DNA of 21,643 nt. It comes from a virus. The translations under genes and the position numbers were made by a program. The notes under the pieces were generated by a model. That model was not told the DNA's origin. It did not search any database and was given only the letters and a program-made list of their open reading frames with translations. The stretch spans positions 2,646 to 24,288 of IMG/VR virus record IMGVR_UViG_3300030333_003064, one strand, 5' to 3'. This document shows, piece after piece, positions 6,370-15,800 of this stretch (within the stretch, counting starts at the first letter, position 1; every line of letters starts with the position of its first letter).

Positions 6370-7413
6370 TTAAAATATTAAATAGTTAAAACCAAATTTT
6401 ACTTCGTATATTTCTTTACCCCAATATCTCATGTGTATACCTTCTACAAATAAACCTAAGCTTTTAGTTATCTTAGTTCCAAATATAATACCAGCGTCCC
6501 ACTCTGCCATACTGTCTTCATATTCATATGAGTAATCATCTAACCCATAATGATATGGTAAAAAGTTATACCATGTGTGCAACCAAAATTTAGGTGTATA
6601 CTTATAATAAGCAACTCCTAATACCGCACTAAGTTCTTTTTGTAAACCTAACTTCTCAAGTTCACGCTCATTGTATCTTGCAACCGCATCACCGAAGTAG
6701 TGGTTGAAGAACTCATCATTAGAGGTAGCTACTAACACTGAGTCTCCACCACTAACATCGTACCAGTTTTGGTCTATATAAAAACCTTGATTCCAAGGTT
6801 GAGGCACGTAGCCAAAGTCTTCTGCTAAATCTTGAAATGTACTTTCGCCTGGTACCCAAAAATCTTCTATAGGATTTACTCCATATACAGGATGCACTCT
6901 AAACATTGTCCCAATAGTAAAGTCCCAGTTACCTTTATTAAATCTTATTCTATAATCTAACGATGAGTATCTTAAATTTACCCTTTCATTATCTGTGTAC
7001 TGTGCTTTAACCACAAACCAATCGCCGAGGTAACGTAGCCAAAAATTTTGCTCAGTAAACTTTTCACCACGATTACGTATAAAAGAATAATTAAACAAAT
7101 ACTCCCAGCCATTAGCATTACCAATAGTAACATTGTCTGCAGTATTTCTTTCGGTTCCAGTATACCATGTTTGTCTTTTCGTCTCATAATCAAATCTAGC
7201 TATTTTGCGTAATCCTAACGTTAAATTATAATCATACGCGTTAATTTCAGTTATGTCTTCGTAACCTTTGTTTACAGCTCTATAATCTTCTCTTTCAGCA
7301 AATGATGTATTCATAGACATCGATGTATAGAAAGTTGAAAACTTAAAGAAGTCTTTTATCTGAGCCGTACTTATAGTACTAACTAACAGAAATAATAATA
7401 TTATGTTTTTCAT
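6370..7413 (-). CDS. Exported beta-barrel-like outer membrane protein
   Basis: 347 residues. A clear signal peptide (MKNIILLFLLVSTISTAQ, 1-18) has the usual Bacteroidota 'AQ' junction. The mature part is rich in aromatic residues and alternating strands (YNLTLGLRKIARFDYE, WDFTIGTMFRVHPVYG, KFWLHTWYNFLPYHYG) separated by polar loops. The final strand, EVKFGFNYLIF, ends in Phe, as outer-membrane beta barrels usually do for recognition by the assembly machinery. No named family is recognised. It lies inside the phage late block, next to tagged genes, and would be placed in the host outer membrane. Plausible roles are receptor masking or superinfection exclusion, or envelope disruption; none is shown by the sequence. 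Confidence 0.75.
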   Translation of the reverse strand: MKNIILLFLLVSTISTAQIKDFFKFSTFYTSMSMNTSFAEREDYRAVNKGYEDITEINAYDYNLTLGLRKIARFDYETKRQTWYTGTERNTADNVTIGNANGWEYLFNYSFIRNRGEKFTEQNFWLRYLGDWFVVKAQYTDNERVNLRYSSLDYRIRFNKGNWDFTIGTMFRVHPVYGVNPIEDFWVPGESTFQDLAEDFGYVPQPWNQGFYIDQNWYDVSGGDSVLVATSNDEFFNHYFGDAVARYNERELEKLGLQKELSAVLGVAYYKYTPKFWLHTWYNFLPYHYGLDDYSYEYEDSMAEWDAGIIFGTKITKSLGLFVEGIHMRYWGKEIYEVKFGFNYLIF

Positions 7414-7423
7414 TTTTAGTTAT

Positions 7424-7828
7424 TTAGCATTTCCATCTACGTCTAGCAGCTTTACCTCTTTCTCCGGTCCAGCCTTTTGATCTAGCGCAAAATGATTTTC
7501 TACGTTTAGCAGCCTTGCTACCTGGTTTTACTTTACCAGTTACAGCAGTTTTTAATTTGCTACCAGGGTTTTTACGTCTGTAAGCAGCAACGCCTTTAGC
7601 TGTCATACCAGCTCCTTCTTTTACAGTACGAAAATTACGATTTTTACCTTTAGTTGTTTTTCTAGGCTCGTTGCTCTTTTTTCTTTTTTTTCTTTTTTCT
7701 AATGGAGACTCTACTTCCATATAAGTATTAGGTGACGTAATAGTCATAGGTGCATTATCATGCATAAACGTTCTACGTCTACCACAAGGTGTTACATTAA
7801 ATGGATTATTTTTTTGAACGTACGCCAT
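7424..7828 (-). CDS. Basic phage protein with KSFCAR / RRWKC module (DUF6321-like)
   Basis: 134 residues. The C-terminal half carries a pattern I know from many marine phage proteins: GMTAKGVAAYRRKNPGSKLK (74-93) then KPGSKAAKRRKSFCARSKGW (101-120), ending RRRWKC. I associate it with DUF6321-type domains, but the exact Pfam name is from memory. C15, C114 and C134 are the only cysteines; the last two are conserved in the family and could bind metal or pair. The N-terminal part (MAYVQKNNPFNVTPCGRRRT) is specific to this protein, followed by a Lys/Arg-rich linker (44-65). The strong positive charge suggests contact with nucleic acid, but no function is established. No signal peptide. Confidence 0.76.
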   Translation of the reverse strand: MAYVQKNNPFNVTPCGRRRTFMHDNAPMTITSPNTYMEVESPLEKRKKRKKSNEPRKTTKGKNRNFRTVKEGAGMTAKGVAAYRRKNPGSKLKTAVTGKVKPGSKAAKRRKSFCARSKGWTGERGKAARRRWKC

Positions 7829-7831
7829 TGT

Positions 7832-8086
7832 TTATTTTTTAGGTACACAATTAGGTACTTTTCTACCACCTTTTTTCTTCATACCAATCATTTCATAACC
7901 TTTCCAACAAGGATCTTTTTTTCTACTTTTCTTTTTAGCAAAAGCAGACCGCATTGGGGGTCCATCACCTTTCATTTTGTCAATATGTTTTTCTATAGTA
8001 TCAGCTTGTTTTCCATGTGCCTTGACCGCATTACGTAGTTCTCCTACAACGTTCTCAAGGTTTTTATATTTCATTTTAAACGCCAT
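7832..8086 (-). CDS. MAFK-tagged protein with DPCW...PNCVP module
   Basis: 84 residues. The tag is in its shortest form here (MAFKMKYKNLENV). A helical stretch (ENVVGELRNAVKAHGKQADT, 11-30) and a linker ending in FAKKKSRKK follow. The C-terminus is DPCWKGYEMIGMKKKGGRKV then PNCVPKK, with C60 and C80. This last module is common at the end of small proteins in marine phage genomes, as I recall, with the two cysteines kept. Its role is unknown; a small metal-binding or disulfide-stabilised fold is possible. The tag is fused to a widespread phage module, which shows that the tag can be joined to different bodies. The start is 10 bases from the stop of the upstream gene. Confidence 0.78.
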   Translation of the reverse strand: MAFKMKYKNLENVVGELRNAVKAHGKQADTIEKHIDKMKGDGPPMRSAFAKKKSRKKDPCWKGYEMIGMKKKGGRKVPNCVPKK

Positions 8087-8096
8087 AACTAAAATT

Positions 8097-8405
8097 TTAA
8101 ATTTTTAATGTTGCTCTATTAGTTGTTGGATTATAAGTATAATTACTTGGGCTGTTACCAGAACTTTTAGATGCTCTATCTATAGCTCTTTCACTAGCGG
8201 TCATGCTGTTTCTTATTTCACCTTTATTAGTAAAAGAACCATCTAAATTCATATCACCTCTATTAATAAGAATATTTTTAGCTAAATTACTACTACCAAC
8301 TTGGGCTGATAATCTAGGATACAATTGATTCCTACCCATAAAAGCTTGTGTTTCAACTTTCTTGAATGGATTTCTAGAACAATGTATTTTAGAAAACTTA
8401 CCCAT
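8097..8405 (-). CDS. Unknown 102-residue phage protein
   Basis: The protein starts MGKFSKIHCSRNPFKKVE and is hydrophilic, Asn/Ser/Thr-rich towards the C-terminus (SSGNSPSNYTYNPTTNRATLKI). A segment NRGDMNLDGSF (48-58) has Asp/Asn spacing reminiscent of a calcium loop, but it is too short to claim. No signal peptide or membrane segment. It lies 1 base from the stop of the transpeptidase-like gene's reading frame (stop 8407), so the two are probably translated together. No family recognised. Confidence 0.68.
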   Translation of the reverse strand: MGKFSKIHCSRNPFKKVETQAFMGRNQLYPRLSAQVGSSNLAKNILINRGDMNLDGSFTNKGEIRNSMTASERAIDRASKSSGNSPSNYTYNPTTNRATLKI

Positions 8406-8406
8406 T

Positions 8407-9015
8407 TTATAATTTTAAATCTTTACTATCTAATAATGTATATGTAAAGCTATTACCCCATTTATCTCTAGCAACTCTACATATATCCATAAACTCATGC
8501 CAATCATCATTTGCTGCTATCACTTGACATCCAGCTGACCATTTATCTACCTTAGAAGATTTCTTACCTCCCCATTTTGTAGCTCGATGTATGTTAATTC
8601 CAAATAAACCTGTTTGGGTGTTGTCATCGCTTAAATCAAATTTGCCGTCTTTATTAGCATCTCTGTATACTGTAACATTCTTACATTGTCCCAATGCTTC
8701 ATATCTACCTTGGTGTAATCTAATTTTATGAGAACCGGGATATTGCCCTTCCTTCAAGACGGCCACACCTTCCTTTCTCATTATATTCTCCACCCAATAC
8801 TTACCGGGGTCAGTTGTACAATCATAACAGTAAAATTCCCATTGATCATCGCATTTAAATGACAACGTAATTTTATCATCAAACTTATTTGTTACCTCTA
8901 CTCCAGTGTCAGAATTTCTAACTCCTACTATATTAATATTATAGTCACCTGTTTCAAACCATTTGTAACCTTTGTCTTTTACCCCTTGTTCTATTATTTC
9001 TTTTGTTAATTTCAT
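8407..9015 (-). CDS. L,D-transpeptidase (YkuD)-like cell-wall enzyme
   Basis: 202 residues. The C-terminal half contains GINIHRATKW (139-148) and WSAGCQV (159-165). H143, S160 and C163, separated by 17 residues from His to Ser, fit the H-x(14-17)-[ST]-x-G-C active site of YkuD-type L,D-transpeptidases, with C163 as the nucleophile. Just before it, DANKDGKFDLSD (119-130) has the D119, N121, D123, D127, D130 spacing of an EF-hand calcium loop. An N-terminal helical part (1-22) may be a binding module. No signal peptide is seen, so it would act from the virion or after lysis. In a phage this fold may cleave or remodel peptidoglycan cross-links as an endolysin or during entry. Family is supported by motifs, the role is inferred. 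Its start overlaps the previous stop by four bases (9012-9015). Confidence 0.78.
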   Translation of the reverse strand: MKLTKEIIEQGVKDKGYKWFETGDYNINIVGVRNSDTGVEVTNKFDDKITLSFKCDDQWEFYCYDCTTDPGKYWVENIMRKEGVAVLKEGQYPGSHKIRLHQGRYEALGQCKNVTVYRDANKDGKFDLSDDNTQTGLFGINIHRATKWGGKKSSKVDKWSAGCQVIAANDDWHEFMDICRVARDKWGNSFTYTLLDSKDLKL

Positions 9016-9317
9016 TTTATCATTACTGTTAAGTCTGGACTAGTGCCAGTATTATGTATTATTAAATTAAATCTTGACGTATCAAATCTTAAATTATCCG
9101 ACAGCACTAAGGATGTCGCTGTAGGTATTTCTACGTTTTTTATAAAATAAAAATCAAGAGTATTAGAAGTATCAACTCCTAAATAAACTCTAACCGTAGC
9201 AGTGTTAGCGCTATTATTTGATATTAAAATTTTTTGTATAGCGCCAGTGTCATTACCATTTTTAGCTATTAGTGTTACAGCTGAGCCAGACGATGTTATA
9301 TTTTTGTATACTGCCAT
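9012..9317 (-). CDS. Small beta-rich protein, possible virion component
   Basis: 101 residues, predicted almost entirely beta strand with alternating polar and hydrophobic residues (SAVTLIAKNGNDTGAIQKIL, TATVRVYLGVDTSNTLDFYF, SLVLSDNLRFD). The pattern AIQKILISNNSANTATVRVY resembles beta-sandwich domains that recur in marine phage structural regions. No catalytic motif. It may be a head decoration, tail or fibre-associated protein; this is inferred from composition and neighbours. Start and stop overlap both neighbours (TAATG at 9317, ATGA at 9012-9015). Confidence 0.72.
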   Translation of the reverse strand: MAVYKNITSSGSAVTLIAKNGNDTGAIQKILISNNSANTATVRVYLGVDTSNTLDFYFIKNVEIPTATSLVLSDNLRFDTSRFNLIIHNTGTSPDLTVMIK

Positions 9318-9538
9318 TATCTTAAAAGTATTGTAAATGTTTTGGTAACCGTACCACTTCCAAAATCTCTAGCAGCACTCATTATTATAGAATAATTACC
9401 TCTACTTTCTTTCATTTCACCAAAAGATATAGTAGTATTAGCTGGAATAGTAATTATATTATCTCTATTTTTTCTAACAATATTACCGTCTTTTACAGCG
9501 TTTTTATGTTTTATTTGTTCGCTACCTATAAATTTCAT
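9317..9538 (-). CDS. Small beta-rich protein of the same block
   Basis: 73 residues. Charged N-terminus (MKFIGSEQIKHKNAVKDGNI) followed by beta-type segments (NIITIPANTTISFGEMKE, NYSIIMSAARDFGSGTVTKT) that end in TFTILLR. It has the same composition as the next gene and probably forms a pair with it. No known family. It overlaps the preceding tiny gene by four bases and the following gene by one, which implies translational coupling along this part of the operon. Confidence 0.7.
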   Translation of the reverse strand: MKFIGSEQIKHKNAVKDGNIVRKNRDNIITIPANTTISFGEMKESRGNYSIIMSAARDFGSGTVTKTFTILLR

Positions 9539-9606
9539 TTAATCGTTTTTATTATTCCTGCTGCCGCAACAAATGCTACGGCTACACAGATTGGACAAGG
9601 ACACAT
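9535..9606 (-). CDS. Tiny 23-residue Cys-rich membrane peptide
   Basis: ATG at 9604-9606, stop TGA at 9535-9537. The peptide is MCPCPICVAVAFVAAAGIIK plus TIK: a CPCPIC start followed by a hydrophobic Ala/Val/Ile stretch long enough to insert in a membrane. It overlaps the upstream stop by one base (TAATG) and the downstream ATG by four (ATGA), an exact fit between two genes that supports real translation. I recall similar short CP-x-C plus hydrophobic peptides in marine phage genomes. Function unknown; a metal site or lipid attachment at the cysteines is possible. Confidence 0.55.
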   Translation of the reverse strand: MCPCPICVAVAFVAAAGIIKTIK

Positions 9607-9785
9607 TATATTTCAAATCCAAAATTAAAGATCATAAATCTAAATCTAGGACATGTTCCTTTGTTATCGCACTTTGCACAAGGGCAAAACATTAATTCAA
9701 ACATAGTCCACGTTCCTAATCTAAAAGTTAATTCGTATACTTCTTTTTTGTTACCTGCTCTCCAGGAATTTATCCAATTAATCAT
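9606..9785 (-). CDS. 59-residue Cys-rich protein (zinc-knuckle-like)
   Basis: ATG at 9783-9785, stop TAA at 9606-9608. Sequence MINWINSWRAGNKKEVYELT (1-20), then a middle with FCPCAKCDNKGTCPRFRF (33-50). C34, C36, C39 and C45 give a C-x-C-x2-C-x5-C spacing that could hold a zinc ion. The N-terminal part looks helical and aromatic. It is followed at once by the 23-residue CPCPIC peptide, so two adjacent genes share CPC motifs. The 41 bases before it (9786-9826) are the gap after the giant gene. No recognised family. Confidence 0.62.
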   Translation of the reverse strand: MINWINSWRAGNKKEVYELTFRLGTWTMFELMFCPCAKCDNKGTCPRFRFMIFNFGFEI

Positions 9786-9826
9786 ATATTTTTCTAATTT
9801 GGTTATACTATACTATTATTACACGT

Positions 9827-12800
9827 TTATTGATGAGCATAACATTTTTTATTTGTATTCTCTGTTTTGTTCTTACATCTCTGCCCATTAGATTTAGTTG
9901 CTGTACACCTATATTCTTTCTTACCGTCACCATCAGTATCGCTTCCATCTTTGAATTCTCTATGATGAACGCACTTCCAAGATTTTTTATTTGTCTCCGT
10001 TGTATTACCACATCTTCTACCATTTGATCTTATACCAGAACATCTAACTGTTTTAATACCTTTCTTTTTCTTTTCTTCTTCTTCTTTTTTCTTTTCCTCT
10101 TCTTTCTTTTTCTTTTCTTCTTCTTTTTTAATTTTCTTTTCTTCTTCTTTTTTCTTTTTCTTTTCTATTTTAATTTCTTCTTTTGCCGCTTCTACTTCTT
10201 CGTCTTTAACACCTAACTCCCATCTATTCCAACCCAATACCATCGCGACTCTTTTCCAAGTTTCATGATTACCAGTTATAGCTTCTTCTAAATTATTAGC
10301 CTTATTAACAATCCTTGATAATGGTATATTAAGAGTAGCTTCTATAATACTAGCCCATTTATGTAACTCTGGGTTATCAATACTCCAACCTATTTTTTCA
10401 CCAACACCCTTATTGTACACTTCAGTGTCAAAAGCTTGGATTACTTTTCTAACCTTACTACCTATTGGTGGAGAAAGATTTATTACTTCTTTTGCTATTT
10501 TCCACTTATCTCGCTTTCCATATGGTAAATTCTTTTGAAGATTCCATTGTATAATAGTATTTTTAAGAGTAGATAATAAAGCTCCATATAAACCAGTACC
10601 TCTTAAAAACGAGTCTAACGCTTGGTTAAAAGTTCTTCTTGTTCTATTTTCTATTTCTTCTTCTTCATCTCCCCACACAAAAGCAGCTAACGCTGTTTGT
10701 AGTCCCGCGAATATAACATTTTGTATTGCGCCATAATATAATATTTTAGAAACATTTGTTTTCCAATCTCCTCTACGATTAACCAAATCAGACATAGCCT
10801 TTTTAGTCAACCTACCCATTTGCATTGTAACGTTTTGAAACGCTAATACTATTCTACCTAATGAACCCGCTTGCTGTTGTGATATTAAATCTTCCCTTGA
10901 AGATTGTTGCGTTTCTTCTGCGACTTCTTGGAAGTCTAACATAGCTTGCTCGTGAGCTTGTTTGTCGGACATTCCTTCTTTTTTGTATTTTTTAAACCGG
11001 TTTCTATACATCGAAGCCCCACCAAAAGCTATTGCAAAACTATCTGCAATTTGTGTTGGTGTAAAACCTTTTTGTAATAAATAATTAATTACCGCTCTTG
11101 GCGTAGCACCACCCTCAGCAAACGTTTTAGTTAACTCTGATGCTGATACATCTGTTTGTAAACCTTTTCTTCTTTGCTTTAACATAGGTGAATTAAAAAG
11201 CATAACAAAATCTTTCCAAAATTGTGGTTGATTAGCAAACGCCGCTGCCGCCTTAAATATATTATTATCTGACCAGTTTATAAAGTTAACTGTAGATATA
11301 GTTTGAAGTATAGCAGATCTCATATTAAAGAACATTATAGCACCAACAGAACCGTTTATCCATTCAGTAAAGCGATTTACAATTTTATCTTTACCGTACG
11401 TTCTATTAGTACCATTCTCCATACGATATAATATATTTTCTAAAGCCTCTACAAAGTTATCGCCATATAATGCTCTTATTTTATTTATATTTTCTTTAGA
11501 AAATATTATATCTTTATTATTAATCCACTCTTCTAGGAATTCTTTTCTACCGATTTTATCAACTATATTTCTCATATCAGACGGTATTGTTTCTACCATC
11601 CAATTTTCACTAGGCTTAACATACCCTTCTTTTCTTTTACTAATTTTTGATAAGCCTTCAGCAAATGATTTAGCATCAGAATTTTTATTTACATAATCTA
11701 TTAATTGTTTTTTTAATTGTTTTGATATACCTGGAATATCAAAACCTGCCTTATCCCATAAATATACCCTAATTGCCGTATCAACCGTAAAACTTGTTCC
11801 AGGTATTCTTTTGTTTAACTTAACACTAGGGAGTCGTTTCTTCAAAGATTTATAATCATCGACCATGTTTTGTTTATATGCGTTCCAATTTTTAATACCT
11901 TCGCTAAAAGGTTTAAATAAATTATCTGCAAAGAATTTTAAATCAGCATCGCCTTGTTTTCCTTTACCTAAAAAGTAATACATTAATCCTTTAAAGTCTT
12001 CCGCGGATGGTGGTATATAAAGACTTTTTAAAAACCTTTTAATATTTGGCTGCGCTCCTCTTTTTCTAGCTTCAGCATACGAAAATACTTTTCCAGCGTC
12101 TGTACCAGTCCTTCTTTCTAACATGTCGTTAAAATTTTTACTAGCATCTTGACTAAATTTTATTTTAGCTTGCACAACTTTTGATTTAACATCTAGTTGA
12201 TCTAATACTTTTTTTACAGCTTCAACGTTTTGTATTGCATCATCTACAAAATACATATCATTATATCCTTCTGCATATTTTTCTAGTATCCATTCAGCTT
12301 TAGCATTAGGAGAACTGTTAGCTAACCCTGTAATATTTTCTATTGGAATATCTAATCCTTGAGATTTTAAAAATTGCTGTATAGGACCAGCGGACTGTTG
12401 TGGTCTAGCTGTTAAAATAAATACATCTTTATTTCCAAACTTTTCTATTCTTTGTTTAGCCTTGTCTAATAACGGCCCGGGCGTCCCGTCAACAACATCG
12501 TTAAATTCTGTAAAATCAAATTCTCCACCTTGTTCTAATATAGCATCACCTTGTTCGGCAAATGTCTCAGCATCTAATCTACGTTTTTCATAACCAGAAA
12601 CAAATTTATCCATTTTTGATACAAACTTACTTGGCATGGGGCTGTCTATTGTCATATTATCTGTGTTAACTTCCATAAACGTATCTCCAAATAATATTTT
12701 AAAAGCTTCTTTGTTTCCTTGAACAGCCTCGTGGTTTCGTTTAACAATCGTATCTAATAAAGATCTTTCTTTTCTAGCTCTGTTTCTTTCTAAAGCAACA

Positions 12801-15800
12801 TCTAAAGACGTATCAACAAACACCATACTAACGTCGTACCCTTTGGCCTTAAACTCATCTACTAACTTTTGCATTTGTTTTATTGATCCTCCAGTACCAT
12901 CAACTACCACTCCATCACCCTCGCCTTGGTATTTCATCATTTTACCTTTAGCTATTTTTCTAGCTTGATGACCTAGCTTACCAAGTATACTTCTTTGTTC
13001 TGGGGTTAAATCTCTCATATCTTCAGGTAAACCATGATTCTTTTTTAACCACTCTAACGATATATCAGAATTAACGACTTTAAACCCTGCATTTTCAAGG
13101 CCTAATTTTTTTATAACATTTCCTTTACCACTACCAGCGCCACCAGCTAAAAATATAACCTTTCTTTTTGGTTTAGGTGTTCCATCAGGATTAGGCATTG
13201 TCACCCTAACGCCTGACTTTGTAAATCCTAATGTATCGTCAAAGTCAAAAATAGAAGCGCCTTGTGTTTTACCAGCTTGACTAAGTTTTATTACATTACT
13301 AAAAGCGTCACTTCGGGCAGCTTGCTTAGAATTTTTAATAGAAGCATCAGCTATAATATTTGCCATCACTTGTGCTCTTGTTCTTTCAATTAAAATCTCT
13401 TGATATGATTTTCCATCAGCTGATACTAAGTTTGCTTGATCTTTAGATTTTAAATGCTTCATTCTATTAAACTCAGCAGTACTAGTTTTTCCCCCAGGTC
13501 CATCGTCTATCATATCAGTACTATAATCTGAAGTAAATAATTGACTATGATTAGAAAATATAACATCAAGCTGTGCGTCTAAATCAAGCTCAGGGCTATT
13601 TATTAACTCCGCTACTCCTAACATTGTGTTACTATTAGCTTTAACATGCTCGCCTTTTGGCTTCATCTGACTTAAGGCGTTCTTTTTTCCTTTTTTAGAT
13701 TTATAATAAGAAGTAGCTTCTTTAAATTGAGGGTGCGAATCAGATATTGTCTGAGAACCTTCTCTAACGTCAATTAAATCAGTTCTTGATAAAGCCCTAA
13801 AACCTTGAACTATACTAGTTTGGGCTTGTAATATATTTATTGCAGATAAAACGCTTATTCCTCCATTATTAGGACCTTTTCTAGCTAACTCAATAATTGT
13901 TTTAGCTATATGTTTAGCTAATATTATATTTGCTGTATTTGCCTTTTCTATCTCTGGTGCTAATTCTTTTAATTTTTTTAATTTAGTTTCTTTAGATGTC
14001 TCTGCTAATATATTATTTATCTTTTTATATATACCACCAGGTATCATAATATTTTTTAATCTAACGTCTCCTAAAATTAAACCTGGTGGTAAAGATTGAG
14101 GTTTGTTATTTATTTTTAAGTTTTGAAGAGAAGGGTAGTATTTACCTGGTATACGCTTACCATCACTATCTAACGCATATCCTTTCACGTCAACTTTACC
14201 TTTTTTTATAAGAACTGTTTGCTCTTGCTTTGATAGCTTATTCCACTTTGGGTACATTTTTTCCTTAGCTGGGTCTAATACTCTATTCTTATAACCAACT
14301 ATTTCATATCCTATAGTATTCATTATATCAGAACCTAAAACTTTTGCTATAATATTAGCGTCACGATCTAACATATCTAAATTTGCATACCTTAAGTTAC
14401 CTTGCTTTTTTAAAGCGTCTTTAGTTTCTTGAGAAAATTTATCACTTTTAAATATACCTTGTTTAAATCTTATAGACTCTTCTTCTAATATAATATTTTG
14501 ATTATATGCATCAATTATGCTAGACATAGCGTACCCTGGTATCTCTGGTAATCCATCAACAAAGTCTCCATCAGGGTTTAATATAGCCTCTAAACCACCG
14601 CCTTGTTCAATTAAAGTTAATATATCATCTACATTTTTTATAACTGTATTTGATGCTTGTTCAGACATTTTCATGTCGTTTCGTAATGTAACATCTAATT
14701 CAGCAAGATAATTATCTTTTAATTGTCTATTTTGTAATTGTTCTACTTGTCCTAATTTTCCACTTTTTATTAAATCAGCTGCTACTTCATTAGCTATTCT
14801 AAGACCAATTGCGCTAGCTAAACTTTTTGCAAGAGATGTTTTTCTAGTACCAAGTGTTGAATTACCAACCTCATAACCAAGAATCTTTTGAGCGTTAGTT
14901 CCTCTAAAAAAAGCTAATAATTCTTTTTTAGTAGGTTTCAATCTAGTTTTTAAATTATAACCTTGAGAATATTTATTAAAACGTTTAGGTATAAGTCCCT
15001 TTTTTTGAAGATCTATTATATCACCTTTTTTTGTTATTCTTGTTTGTGTTTGAAAAATTTTTCTACCACCAGGAAAACGTTTTCCTCCAGCTTGCTTTTC
15101 CATTTGGTTAAGGTCATTTATATCAATATATTCTAGCAATGCTGGTAGATCATTTTTTATAAAATCGTTATAACTAGCTTCTGTTCCAAATATTTTTTGT
15201 ATTTTATTAGTTAACTTATTTGTAATTATTTTTTTAAGTTCTGTTCTTAACTTATCATTAGTAACTTCTGGCAACCTAGTACCAAACGCTGTATTTAAAG
15301 CTTGCTTAAATTCTTCTCTTAATTGTACAGCTTCTTCTTTTTGTTTTTTTGTTTTTGGTTTTAATATTAATGGAATTAAGTTATTTAAAGTTTCCTGCGT
15401 AACTTGATTACGTTTAGCTTCTTCTTTTGCTATTAACTGCTCTTCTGGTGATAGTTCTTGAGAGGCTTCTTCAAACATTGGCCTTCCTTCTTCTGTTCTA
15501 GCATCTATATCTCTAGCTTGACGTAATTCATCAACCATATACTCTGGTCGTTGCTGTACGTTTAGTACTTTATTTTTTAATTGTGAATTTATCCAACCAA
15601 ATAAACCTGTTGACTCTCCTGGAAAATCACTTTCATATTTAGCATTTTGTTCTGGTTTATAATTTTTTATATGACTACTAAGTTCATTATATACATCATT
15701 TTTAAATTGCTCTTTTACAGCTTGCGGCGCTTTCATGATACGCTCGTCTGTAACAGCCCCCATTATAAGATCACCAAGTGAATCTTCTTTAATTAAATTA

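Noticed and set aside
1532-8086. The repeated MAFK starts as a mobile or dispersed DNA repeat
   Set aside because: Identity is at the peptide level and stops within a few codons; codons vary synonymously and there are no terminal inverted repeats or target duplications.
9786-9826. Promoter in the gap after the giant gene
   Set aside because: TATAGTAT-like sequence is present, but I see no clear Bacteroidota -33/-7 pair, and AT-rich gaps of this size give such matches by chance.
9808-10027. Overlapping frames on both strands at the end of the giant gene (71 and 65 codons)
   Set aside because: They lie over the conserved Cys/His units of the giant protein and show no independent coding character.
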